A program made the position numbers and the translations under genes. The notes under the pieces are model-generated. The model was not told the origin of the DNA and searched no databases. It worked only from the letters and a program-made list of their open reading frames with translations. 64,000 nucleotides of DNA from DASVTR01 sp036382855 (lineage in GTDB: Bacteria > Acidobacteriota > Blastocatellia > Pyrinomonadales > Pyrinomonadaceae), in assembly GCA_036382855.1 (NCBI GenBank), contig DASVPO010000012.1, positions 307,768-371,767 on the forward strand, written 5' to 3'. Each line of letters opens with the position of its first letter. Within the stretch, counting starts at the first letter, position 1. Positions 52,120 to 61,028 of this stretch are shown here, in pieces.

Positions 52120-52704
52120 CGCCCACCCTCCCGGCTCGAACAGAATTTTTCATAGCTTAGCTCTTGCGCGCGCATAGTATACGCCCAAGGCCAGCACGCG
52201 CAAGAAATAAAAGACGTTGGCCCGCAAACCCTTGCGCGCTTCCTCTACACAAACAGAACGCACAGCACAATCATTCAACGGACAACAAACAGCAGGCCGC
52301 CCGCCAGCATCAATCTCATGCCAGCGGGCGGCTCATCTCTCTTCACTCGAAACAGCGTTGTCCTTTACTTACATTTGAACAGTGGGCAAAGTCCAAAAAT
52401 GTATCCCATACACTACCACCGCCAAACCATTGATGCAATTGATTTTACAGGCAATGAGCCAACATCGGCTCTATAAAACAATGTCCGAAAAGTCAAAAAG
52501 CGTCCAAAAAGGCTCCCGAAAAAGTATACTCCAATGCTCGGTGGTACGCATTAACAAATACAAAATCACATTTGTTCTACTACAATATTACGGAAGCTTG
52601 GTATTTCCGCTCGGCGTTCTCGACATTACGTCAAAAGTTGATTCTCTTTGAGTTGGCTGATACAAGTTAGGCTCGAATAGTATGAATTGTAATGAGAGAG
52701 TTTA
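52120..52704. other. Composition-shift boundary before the defence-like island
   Basis: The 585-bp gap has no convincing gene. Its first half is GC-rich like the core; from about 52380 on the sequence becomes AT-richer, as in the following genes. Contains GTAATGAGAGAGTTTA just ahead of the first island gene, giving a plausible RBS. No tRNA or attachment-type repeat is seen. Confidence 0.6.
52296..52332. terminator. Hairpin in the composition-shift gap
   Basis: A perfect 9-bp stem GCCGCCCGC (52296-52304) with GCGGGCGGC (52324-52332), extended by CAG/TGG-type pairs. No clear T run. Possibly a boundary terminator for the minus-strand small-gene cluster or an element border. Confidence 0.4.
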
Positions 52705-54033
52705 ATGTCCAAGAACCGCACCCCAAAAGACTTGGCACAGGCAGTATTTACTGAACTGAAGAGGAAAAGCGAAACATATCCTAAACTCGCTATTCTCATT
52801 AATTTGTTTGAGACGATGTACTATGCAAGCCTTCAGACAGAAGAGTCTCACCTCATATCATTTCACATGGTCTACTTAGATCCAACAGATCCTGACCCTG
52901 AACCACTGAGCCCAATTACTAAGGATCGCTGGATGGTAGTTCAGCTTGCATATTCGATTCCCCTTACCACCGCAAATTTGATTAAGTTGGCGAATGCCTC
53001 GGATCCTCGCACCTCATCTTTTGCGGTTTATCATGATGAGCAAGGGCACCTGTTTGTATGGGGCTTTGTTGATCAAGGGAGCAGCTACAGTGAGTATGTG
53101 AATTACGAGGCTGAAGAAGGCGCTGATCGGCCAGGCTTGTTTCAAGCAACAATTGCAGGCGCAGGTCATTTAATAGCCTTCATTGAAATGAAGAAAATCG
53201 CCGAGCTAAAGATCAATGCTTTGCTAATGAGCGCGTCTGATGTCCTAGGAGGAGGGCCAATTCGTGAAGCTCTGCAACCGGGCATTAAAACTTACCTGCA
53301 AGCCATTAAGTCACATGTCCCAGCAAATATGTATCATGCTCGCTCCACATCGGTAGCGGATCTTGTGGCTTCATGGTTACGGACTCTATCCCGCTTGTTG
53401 TTGAGAATGCAACGGTATGGGCACGGAGGAGCCATCTTAATAACACCCAGCAATTCTCTGCGCGGCCTAAATCTCAAATATGAACTAACCTACGATCGAT
53501 TACGCTCCGCTCTGCAGGACAATGCCGTGTTAAGAATTGCTCAAGCGTACTATTCACAGAAGATTTGGTCAGATTATATTAACAAGGACGCCGAAACGGT
53601 CCCGGTCGCCCTCTATTTGGATGAATCCACTGTCCGAGACAATCTGAAGGCTAACCGTAGAGAACTAGAAGGAACAATATGGTTTCTCTCTCTTCTGACT
53701 CGCGTCGACGGCTTGTTGTTACTTAACCCAAGTTTGGAGGTTCAAGGCTTTGGGGTTGAGATAACTATTCAAAAAGAGCCCGCAAGCGTTTATATGTCTG
53801 GAAATCGAAGTGCAACGCCCAACTCATTAAAGCCAATTGACTACAAACACTATGGCACACGTCATCGATCTATGATGAGGTATTGTTCCCGGGTGCCGGG
53901 GAGTGTCGGATTTGTTGTCTCCCAAGATGGAGACGTGAGAGCTCTAACCCAAGTGCGGGGGCAATTGGTAATGTGGGAAAACATTAAGCTACAGCTTCCC
54001 GGTTTCGTGCAGCATCGGAAGACAACAGTTTAA
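52705..54033 (+). CDS. Sensor-fused DAC (DisA-type diadenylate cyclase) domain protein
   Basis: 442 residues, no signal peptide. The C-terminal ~110 residues carry the hallmarks of a DisA_N diadenylate cyclase domain: RVDGLLLLN (Asp335-Gly336, the DGA-like motif) and YGTRHRSMMRYC (384-388 GTRHR, the RHR motif), then GFVVSQDGDVRALTQV. The first ~300 residues are a large alpha/beta sensor-like region of the kind named DACNV in relatives, with RYGHGGAILITPS. It should make cyclic-di-AMP or a related signal under control of the N-terminal region. AT-rich, unlike most upstream genes. It heads an operon-like set with a ParA ATPase gene. Confidence 0.75.
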   Translation: MSKNRTPKDLAQAVFTELKRKSETYPKLAILINLFETMYYASLQTEESHLISFHMVYLDPTDPDPEPLSPITKDRWMVVQLAYSIPLTTANLIKLANASDPRTSSFAVYHDEQGHLFVWGFVDQGSSYSEYVNYEAEEGADRPGLFQATIAGAGHLIAFIEMKKIAELKINALLMSASDVLGGGPIREALQPGIKTYLQAIKSHVPANMYHARSTSVADLVASWLRTLSRLLLRMQRYGHGGAILITPSNSLRGLNLKYELTYDRLRSALQDNAVLRIAQAYYSQKIWSDYINKDAETVPVALYLDESTVRDNLKANRRELEGTIWFLSLLTRVDGLLLLNPSLEVQGFGVEITIQKEPASVYMSGNRSATPNSLKPIDYKHYGTRHRSMMRYCSRVPGSVGFVVSQDGDVRALTQVRGQLVMWENIKLQLPGFVQHRKTTV

Positions 54034-54076
54034 ATGGGGTGCGACAATTCCCTGACCTGTTGTTTGGAGATATGAA

Positions 54077-54919
54077 ATGGCTAAAACAGTCTCGTTAATT
54101 AATATGAAGGGTGGTGTCGGAAAATCCACGCTAACTGTAAACCTAGCATGGCATTTTGCGGCCTATCGAAATTGGCTAAAAAAAGTGCTGGTGGTTGATC
54201 TTGATCCCCAGTTCAATGCTAGCCAATACCTACTGGGAGTGGACGGATATAAACAAATCATTGATGAGGACCGTCCGACTGTGTGGAATATATTTGAGGC
54301 GCATACAAAGATTCCGGGCGCAAAAGTACGCACTGTCGAACCAAAGGACACAGTCAGAAATGTGTCCACAATTCAGGGGGGGGGTCGGTTGGATTTGATA
54401 CCATCACAGTTAGAACTCGCGCTGACGCTAAAAAGTTCAGGCACTAAGGAGCGACTTCTGGCACCTGCTTTGAAAAAGCTTGATGGAAAGTATGATTTGA
54501 TCTTAATAGATTGCGCGCCAACTGAATCGATCCTTAGTACCGCTGCTTATCTTTCGAGCGATTACATCTTGGTGCCGGTGAAGCCAGACTTTTTATCAAC
54601 AATAGGTCTTCCGCTCCTTGTTAGTTCAATTAATGATTTCAAACTGGATTATCCGGAACATAACATAGAACTTGCCGGCATCGTTTTTAACGCCACAACG
54701 GATTACTCTCCAGAAGAGTCGAAATCGAAAAGGGAGGTAAAAGCGCTTGCCAAGGAATACAACTGGTATGTCTTCAAAACCGAGCTAGCGTATTCGAGGT
54801 CATATCCCAAAGGGGCGCGGGAGGGGCAACCAATTTTTCGAACGACTTACGCTCGTACTGATCAAACGTCACTGTTCCGAACATTTGCCCAAGAGTTCTC
54901 TGAGAGAATAGGTTTATGA
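54077..54919 (+). CDS. ParA/Soj-family ATPase
   Basis: 280 residues. Deviant Walker A MKGGVGKST (Lys11 to Thr18), Walker A' VVDLDPQFNAS and Walker B LILIDCAPTES. This is the SIMIBI ParA fold that dimerises with ATP and typically positions DNA or protein cargo. A run of nine G (54376-54384) lies in the frame at QGGGRL. It lies 43 bp after the DAC gene and overlaps the next gene by 4 bp. Confidence 0.9.
   Translation: MAKTVSLINMKGGVGKSTLTVNLAWHFAAYRNWLKKVLVVDLDPQFNASQYLLGVDGYKQIIDEDRPTVWNIFEAHTKIPGAKVRTVEPKDTVRNVSTIQGGGRLDLIPSQLELALTLKSSGTKERLLAPALKKLDGKYDLILIDCAPTESILSTAAYLSSDYILVPVKPDFLSTIGLPLLVSSINDFKLDYPEHNIELAGIVFNATTDYSPEESKSKREVKALAKEYNWYVFKTELAYSRSYPKGAREGQPIFRTTYARTDQTSLFRTFAQEFSERIGL
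54376..54384 (+). repeat. Nine-G homopolymer tract inside the ParA-type gene
   Basis: CAGGGGGGGGGTCGG spells Gln-Gly-Gly-Gly-Arg in frame. A mononucleotide run of this length can slip during replication and would shift the frame. Confidence 0.7.
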
Positions 54920-55446
54920 ACAATAACAAAGAATTTGATCTGTTGTCCGACATCGCCAAATTGCTCAAGAAATATGGGCCGGAGACTTTTGAAACATTGG
55001 GTGAGCAGATCACGGATCCAAAGTTTACAATAATTTTGGCTGATCTTCTCAGCACGACCGCCAAGACGTACCGAGCGACGCCCAAGTTAAAGAGCAGATC
55101 TCGATCCAAGCCGCAAAAGGGTAACTTTCTTTCAAGGCTTGAGAGATCCGATCCTGAGAAGGCTGCCTTGTTAATAGAGCTTTACGATGGCTTGAAGAAC
55201 CAGAGCATTCTTCCAACCCTAAGAGAGATGAAAAATTTTGTCGCAGATAATGGGTTGCCACCGGTTAAATCCACGTCTCGTGAGAAAGCGTTGATACCGT
55301 TCGTTCAGACTTTCCTTAAAATGCCCGTCGAAGAAGTGAGGGAATGCCTGAAGCGGATTCAACCAACCAGATCGTCAGGCGATCGAACCTTGGAAGGTTG
55401 GAGCAAGATTATCTTTCGTAAAGATGCTAAAGATAGTGTGAGTTAA
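54916..55446 (+). CDS. Hypothetical protein, possible ParA partner
   Basis: 176 residues. ATG at 54916 overlaps the ParA stop by four bases (ATGA). An N-terminal helical region (LLSDIAKLLKKYGPETFETL) leads into a Lys/Arg/Ser-rich linker (KLKSRSRSKPQKG) and a C-terminal helical domain with LKRIQPTRSSGDRTLEGW. No family recognised. Its size and placement resemble ParA-adjacent adaptor proteins. Only the coupling to ParA is seen directly. Confidence 0.6.
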   Translation: MNNNKEFDLLSDIAKLLKKYGPETFETLGEQITDPKFTIILADLLSTTAKTYRATPKLKSRSRSKPQKGNFLSRLERSDPEKAALLIELYDGLKNQSILPTLREMKNFVADNGLPPVKSTSREKALIPFVQTFLKMPVEEVRECLKRIQPTRSSGDRTLEGWSKIIFRKDAKDSVS

Positions 55447-55645
55447 GCGCCTCTTCAATTGAGAGCGTGCGACGACATCCAGTATTGGGTAGTTCTTGGG
55501 ATAGATTGTCCGTGTGGGTTGCCACAATCCAGTGCGAGCAGGACAGAGCCCCGTAAACACTTACAAAAAAGCCAGCATCGGACATTCTAGACCGCGAAAT
55601 CAAACGTCTTCGCAAGCAGGAACGCACCCAGGAATAGGATTTGAT

Positions 55646-56122
55646 ATGGCGACTCTACCAACGGAAGTGATATCTCCAGCAAGACAGAATACAAAGCTTG
55701 AATCTGAAGGCGCAGAGTTTTTAGTTATGGCCAATCTGCTTATAGAAGGAATCTTTTGTTATAAGGCCTATGTTAACTTCCCTGGTTATGATCTTATTGC
55801 TGTTAATCCGATCTCACAAAAGGTTGTACGAATCCAAGTGAAAAGCCGATGGGCTACTGATTATGATAAGAGCTTCCCAATAAAGAACTTCAACTGTGAT
55901 TTTGTCGTTCATGTGGCTCTTAACCGTGGGTATCGTTTCTCTAAGCGGAACAAGGTTGGAGATTCTGGCAAGAAATCCCCTGAATTTTATATTTTACCTA
56001 TTTCCGTTGTGAAAGCGGCTCAAAATGTCGCTGATAAGTGGGGAAAAGTAACGATTACAAACATACCTGATATAGAAAAGTATAAGGATAGCTGGGAATT
56101 GATTTCATCATTCCTGAATTAA
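55646..56122 (+). CDS. PD-(D/E)XK nuclease-like protein
   Basis: 158 residues from the ATG at 55646, with AGGA nine bases upstream; the 132 bp of open frame before it have no convincing start. Core pattern: EFLVMANLLIEG (Glu), then GYDLIAV (Asp), then VRIQVKSR (QxK, the E/QxK motif). This is the PD-(D/E)XK arrangement found in nucleases of restriction and defence. The 199-bp gap from the previous gene contains no gene. The C-terminus (ISSFLN) is intact. Confidence 0.65.
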   Translation: MATLPTEVISPARQNTKLESEGAEFLVMANLLIEGIFCYKAYVNFPGYDLIAVNPISQKVVRIQVKSRWATDYDKSFPIKNFNCDFVVHVALNRGYRFSKRNKVGDSGKKSPEFYILPISVVKAAQNVADKWGKVTITNIPDIEKYKDSWELISSFLN

Positions 56123-56372
56123 TGAACAAGGGGCTTTGCCGAATTACTTAATGCTTTTCACTCGGATGTCTCCTCCAAAGCCAACGCAACTTTATTCACT
56201 TCTTCACCAAGTTTGAATATCACGCAACAATATTCAGTGACGCGAACAAGTCGCTATATGGAAGCTACGCCAAGATTCGGATTCTATAGGCGCTCCAAGC
56301 TGCCTTTCGATATAGCGAAAAGCTAAATAGCAAGTCGGTATCTTGGTGTGCGCGGCATATAGATAAGAGTGA

Positions 56373-59300
56373 TTACTTTTTGCGAGATCTTTTCTTAGGT
56401 TGGAGCGCTATCTTAAGCGTTCTATATGGCTGCAAAAGATGGTCCAACTCATCACTCGTAATATAGTATCCCTGAGCACGAATCAAAGATGTCTGCTCCT
56501 TGAATAGAAGGTCGCCTCTCATTAGTAGCTGCTCTGCTCCAACTTCATCCAGAATCATTCGTGACGCAGTTGCATCATTTACGTGCAATGCCACACGCCC
56601 ATTCATTATATTTCGAATGTTTGTAGGCACCAGATCAGCAGAAGGGCGCTGGGTGCATAGAACGAGATGAACACCTCGTTTGCGCCCTAATTGTGCTATG
56701 CGACGTATGTTTGTATAAAAAGCTTCTCGTTTTGCTCGGTTACCAACAAGTTGATCTGCAAGGTCTGCAAATTCATCAACCACAACAACGAATGGCGGCA
56801 GAGGAGAGGACTGATGCTTGTTGTTATAGTCTCCTATATCACGGCATCTGGCATTGGTAAGTTGCTCCTGACGTTCTTCGAACATCTGAGTCACATGTGT
56901 TTGCAGCAACTCGATTGCTTCTCGTGCATCAGCGATGACCTTTCCTTCTTCCAAGTGAGGTAAACCCTCAAAAAAGCTAAAATCTTCTGGGCCCGAAGTA
57001 GAAAGCAATAGCCGTAATGTTGTTGGATCAGGATGGGTCTTTAGAAGAGCTGCCAACAAACCATATAAAAAGACAGTTTTCCCAGAGCCTGTCGTCCCTC
57101 CGACCAATAAATGTGGCATCTGACTAAGATCTCTAATAATGTCGTTGCCTTCTGGGGTAACACCAATAGGTATTGGCATCAGTTCCGGCGTCGGAATAGC
57201 TGGTAGACGCGACAATCCCCGAGAGAGTGGAACGCTCTCCCGAGACATGCGAGGTATATCAACGGCAATCTCATCGGAATTAGGAATGGTTGTCACCAGC
57301 AACCCCGATCGACGCATCTCCCGGCCAATATCCTCCAGCGCGTTACGCAACGGATCAATTCTCTGACCGCGCTTCAGGCGGACGTAAAAACGCCATACTG
57401 TAGGTCCGACAACAGCCCTCGCCGGGTCGCACTCGGAGATCTCGATTCGGTACGATTGGCACGCGCGCCGGAAGGCATAGGCCAGATCCTCAACCTCGGA
57501 ACGCTCTGCGGGAGCTGGCATGATGGCTCGCTTCGGTTCGGGCAGCGGGGATTTGGCTTCTGGAGCGAACGACGTAATGTGATCGTCGCCCTCTTTCTCC
57601 TCTTCCGCAGGCGCAGGGCCGTCGTCACTTCCCTTACTACCTTCCTCCAGAGAGGATGTGGCAGGGGGTGATTGCGAGCTTTGGTCTGCCAGCTGAGATA
57701 CGAGGCGCTGGACGGCTCTTGCCCCGATTTTCACGAGAGCTATCGGCTGCGTCGTATCATCAAACACCTCGACGTCTGCGTTCTCCTCTAAATGAACGTG
57801 CAGCACTAATCCGTGGAAACTAACACTTACCGAAGGATTAGGAAGGGTGAAAGCGTGCTGCAGATTCTGATACCACTCTTTCTGCCATTCAGGATCGTGG
57901 ACTTCGCGGAAGCATTCACGGTGCAGTTGATACTTTAATACCTCGCGCCTCGCGGGGGTAAAAAGTGGCTGGTCGTCGGTGCCGCCGAAAATCGGCCCCA
58001 AAGCCTCCAGCATAGCTTTCAGTTGATTCACGGCACCGCCCTCAAGCCGACGCCGTCCCGTATCAGGATCGCGGACGATACGCGCTTCAGTACCCTCGGC
58101 GCGCGTCTTCACTTCAATTGGCTCGATCACCAGTTCGTTCTCATTTATCCGTAGGCCGATGAGGTCCGCACGCTCCCCGCTGTGAGGGCGCGATTTAAGC
58201 CATTGCTGAGCGAGGTTTGAATCGAGCGATGCAACAAGAGAGCCAGGGTATTTTTCCGTATACCACGCCGCCGCTAGAACAGTGCCGAGAAGGCCCTTCT
58301 CTTTAGTTTCGCGTGCGCCTCCCACCAGCGGAACTGAAAACAGTCCACCAGCAGCTATGTGGCTGAATCTTCTCAATAGATCGGAGATTACATTCGGGTC
58401 CGGGTACAGATTAAACTGCCGTAGCAGATCAACGAAACGCGCCACGGCGCGCGGCGATGATTTAGTCCAGACGGCGATTTCGCGATGACCGACTCTCTGC
58501 TCACTGAGCGGGACAGCGTTCTCTAGCCTATAAGGGGTTAAGACACGGTCACCTATCACGAGCCAGCGGGTCGCCCCGCTCTGCAAAAGCGTATTGACGG
58601 ACTCCAGATCCATCTCCCCTTCATGTTGCAGCCTGATTTGCTGGCCCGGCGGCAAGTGAGCAGCGCGATTGACCAAGAAGTGGAAGTCGGCGAACAGGCC
58701 CTCATCAGCTTCCGACGAAGGCGCGATCGTCCCTCGCTTAAAAGTCTCACTGTATTCGTACTGGTAAGTAATCACCAAGGGACTCACCAATAGTTGCCGG
58801 GCGTGCGGCGCGTAGCCTAGCTGGTATTGCGACTGGTCGAAAAGATAGGTGATGTGAACCGGCTGTTCGCTGAGTGCCTTAGCTACTTCGGCTAGGGATT
58901 TATGGCTGTGCAGTTGCACGGCGAGTTTGCCCGAATCCAGCATCTTAGCCAGTTCGTAATCCTTATCGTCGTAATCGAATCGGGCAAGCTCGCCCGCAGG
59001 ATTCTGGCCGCGGGTAAAGTGGCAATCAATCATCAACCGCGTATCAGGCACACTATCGAAGAAAGCTGATGCGGACTTGAGCGCCACGCGGAGGTCCGGG
59101 ACATCGACTAAAGCGATCCGGATCTGCGGGCGGCTGTATGGCGCATAATCTAGCCAGCGCCTTAACAAATTACTCAAAAAATCCAACCCATCATTGCCTA
59201 AATATCGGTTCGTGCGATTCTCATAGGTAGGCAACAGCTCGTAGCTGCCCGCCTGCGGTAGCTCGACCCTCTTCTCCCCGGTCATGTCCGAGCTGAATAT

Positions 59301-61028
59301 TACGAAGTGAAGCAGGTGAGGCAGATCAGGGAGTGCTTTTGACAACTGCTTCTGCTCTTCCTCATTAAGTGAGGTCTTGTCGCTATGCACTGCCTTGAGG
59401 ATTTCCCGAAACCGCCAGAGGTGAAACGGGTGCAGCGGCGTCAGAATGGCCTTCCACTCATTCGGGGTGCGAATGTAAACAACGTCGAGCCTTAAAATCT
59501 CTATAATGACATACCGCAAGGCGTTGGCGTCGCGGCTATGTAGGGTCGCGTCATGCTGGCGTAGCGCGTGGATTATCTTGGAGTAGGCCGCGAGATAGTC
59601 ATTGAGAGCTTGACGCGCGTCTGGGTAGCCGCCGAAAAGCACAAGGGGATAAGCCAACAGGAGATCGAGGTGCTTGAGTAATACTGTGCGGGCGGCAGTG
59701 AAACGATTGAGCGCATCAATAAAAGGAATGTCCGGTTTTAGATAATCATCGAACCTCCGGAGGAGCGAGAAGAGGCACTGGCCCAGCACGCCTTGCGAAG
59801 GATCCTCCGGGTTATAAAGAGTGAATTCGTTCTCTAGATTAGCGTGACGGATGGCTTCACGTATGCTGTAATTCTCAGTCTCCAGCACGCCGCCCCAACT
59901 ATCTGCTCGGCACGCATAGCCCATGAATGAACGCAGTTCCTTTGAAGGCATGTCGGGGTGAAGCGTCTGGCCGCCGAAGCCGGGTGTTATAGTGGCTTCC
60001 TCGATGTGCTGCTGGTTATCGAGATTGCGTCGATAGCTCTCGCCGAATTCGTGTAGCCCCTTCTCCGCCTCTTTGTCAGTCCGCACAGCCAGTTGGGCCA
60101 CCGCTTCTACGAGGGAGCGACCGCGCAACGGCCTCTCAGGCGGAGGGGGAGGCGGATCCACGGGCTCCCCGTTTTCATTGTCATTCACATCGTCAACATT
60201 ATCTAAAACCGCTGCACTTGTGCTGGATGACGGTAGCGGACGGCCAGCCCTCAGCAGTTGCTCAACCGTAGCCACATCGAGCCGCTTCAGTATGTCATCT
60301 CCGCCTCGGCGGAAGAACTCCATCAGATCCTTAAAAGCGTTTCTCAACCCGGCCTGTTTACTCCCGTGAGCTTTCGCGAGCACGGAACTCATTCGCTTAC
60401 GGCTCTGCTCTGAGAGCTGGCTCATCTCAACAATCAATTCGCGATTGCGGCGTAGTCTTTCACTCGGGTCGCGGTTGGTTTGCAGAATGGCCCCATCTTT
60501 TAACAGGCCCAACTGCCAGAGATTATCAGGGATAGCGTCCACGTTCTTCTTAGCTGCGTAGACAGCCTTTACAAAATCTTCGATCTTGCTCAGTGGAAAT
60601 GTCGCCGCCTCGTCACGCAGTGCATCCCAGAACTTAGTTTGGGGCAAGTTGCTGGATAACTCTCTGCCAGCGGTGGTCAATAGCTGATAAGCAAGATCAC
60701 GGGCGGTGACCGTGTCCAAATCCTCTAGTGAATGCAATCTTTTCTTTTCGCCCTGGACGAAGACCACTATCTGGCCCGCTAGGTCCGGCTGGCTACGCCA
60801 TAGAACTGCCTTCTCAATATCGAACGTTAAAGTCAGCTTGGGTGGCTTCGACGCTAACGGGTAATCCACTGCGGCCACGTGGAGCGGCCGGTCCAGTTGG
60901 TCGGCCGCGAACGCGGCCACACGGTCTACCTTGATGTCGGCCAAATCTCTGACCACAACTCCGACACGGGCGTTATTCAGACGTTCAGCGATAACAGCCC
61001 CCGCAAGTTCGTCACGGTTAAATTGCAC
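56373..61028 (-). CDS. Large nuclease-FtsK/HerA translocase (DptH-like)
   Basis: 1551 residues. GTG start at 61028 with GGAGGG six bases upstream. The N-terminal ~880 residues are helical and mixed, with no family name given here. Around residues 910-975 is a PD-(D/E)XK-type pattern: EKGLLGTVLAA, then RADLIGLR and EPIEVKTR (Asp, then ExK). After an acidic linker (~1110-1150) comes an FtsK/HerA ATPase: Walker A GGTTGSGKT near 1305-1313, Walker B VVVVDEFADL near 1405, and LCTQRPSADL. The layout fits DNA-translocating restriction enzymes, for example DndH/DptH, but family membership is inferred. Confidence 0.75.
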   Translation of the reverse strand: MQFNRDELAGAVIAERLNNARVGVVVRDLADIKVDRVAAFAADQLDRPLHVAAVDYPLASKPPKLTLTFDIEKAVLWRSQPDLAGQIVVFVQGEKKRLHSLEDLDTVTARDLAYQLLTTAGRELSSNLPQTKFWDALRDEAATFPLSKIEDFVKAVYAAKKNVDAIPDNLWQLGLLKDGAILQTNRDPSERLRRNRELIVEMSQLSEQSRKRMSSVLAKAHGSKQAGLRNAFKDLMEFFRRGGDDILKRLDVATVEQLLRAGRPLPSSSTSAAVLDNVDDVNDNENGEPVDPPPPPPERPLRGRSLVEAVAQLAVRTDKEAEKGLHEFGESYRRNLDNQQHIEEATITPGFGGQTLHPDMPSKELRSFMGYACRADSWGGVLETENYSIREAIRHANLENEFTLYNPEDPSQGVLGQCLFSLLRRFDDYLKPDIPFIDALNRFTAARTVLLKHLDLLLAYPLVLFGGYPDARQALNDYLAAYSKIIHALRQHDATLHSRDANALRYVIIEILRLDVVYIRTPNEWKAILTPLHPFHLWRFREILKAVHSDKTSLNEEEQKQLSKALPDLPHLLHFVIFSSDMTGEKRVELPQAGSYELLPTYENRTNRYLGNDGLDFLSNLLRRWLDYAPYSRPQIRIALVDVPDLRVALKSASAFFDSVPDTRLMIDCHFTRGQNPAGELARFDYDDKDYELAKMLDSGKLAVQLHSHKSLAEVAKALSEQPVHITYLFDQSQYQLGYAPHARQLLVSPLVITYQYEYSETFKRGTIAPSSEADEGLFADFHFLVNRAAHLPPGQQIRLQHEGEMDLESVNTLLQSGATRWLVIGDRVLTPYRLENAVPLSEQRVGHREIAVWTKSSPRAVARFVDLLRQFNLYPDPNVISDLLRRFSHIAAGGLFSVPLVGGARETKEKGLLGTVLAAAWYTEKYPGSLVASLDSNLAQQWLKSRPHSGERADLIGLRINENELVIEPIEVKTRAEGTEARIVRDPDTGRRRLEGGAVNQLKAMLEALGPIFGGTDDQPLFTPARREVLKYQLHRECFREVHDPEWQKEWYQNLQHAFTLPNPSVSVSFHGLVLHVHLEENADVEVFDDTTQPIALVKIGARAVQRLVSQLADQSSQSPPATSSLEEGSKGSDDGPAPAEEEKEGDDHITSFAPEAKSPLPEPKRAIMPAPAERSEVEDLAYAFRRACQSYRIEISECDPARAVVGPTVWRFYVRLKRGQRIDPLRNALEDIGREMRRSGLLVTTIPNSDEIAVDIPRMSRESVPLSRGLSRLPAIPTPELMPIPIGVTPEGNDIIRDLSQMPHLLVGGTTGSGKTVFLYGLLAALLKTHPDPTTLRLLLSTSGPEDFSFFEGLPHLEEGKVIADAREAIELLQTHVTQMFEERQEQLTNARCRDIGDYNNKHQSSPLPPFVVVVDEFADLADQLVGNRAKREAFYTNIRRIAQLGRKRGVHLVLCTQRPSADLVPTNIRNIMNGRVALHVNDATASRMILDEVGAEQLLMRGDLLFKEQTSLIRAQGYYITSDELDHLLQPYRTLKIALQPKKRSRKK

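Noticed and set aside
51205..52155. 316-codon plus-strand open frame
   Set aside because: Antisense to the PilZ gene and the neighbouring hypothetical gene; the PilZ motifs are clear on the minus strand.
54916..55446. ParB-type centromere-binding partner
   Set aside because: No ParB signature (GERR-type box) or typical HTH was seen, so only a neutral 'possible ParA partner' is called.
55514..55645. 44-codon upstream extension of the PD-(D/E)XK gene from a TTG
   Set aside because: The composition changes and no start or RBS fits, whereas the ATG at 55646 has AGGA upstream.
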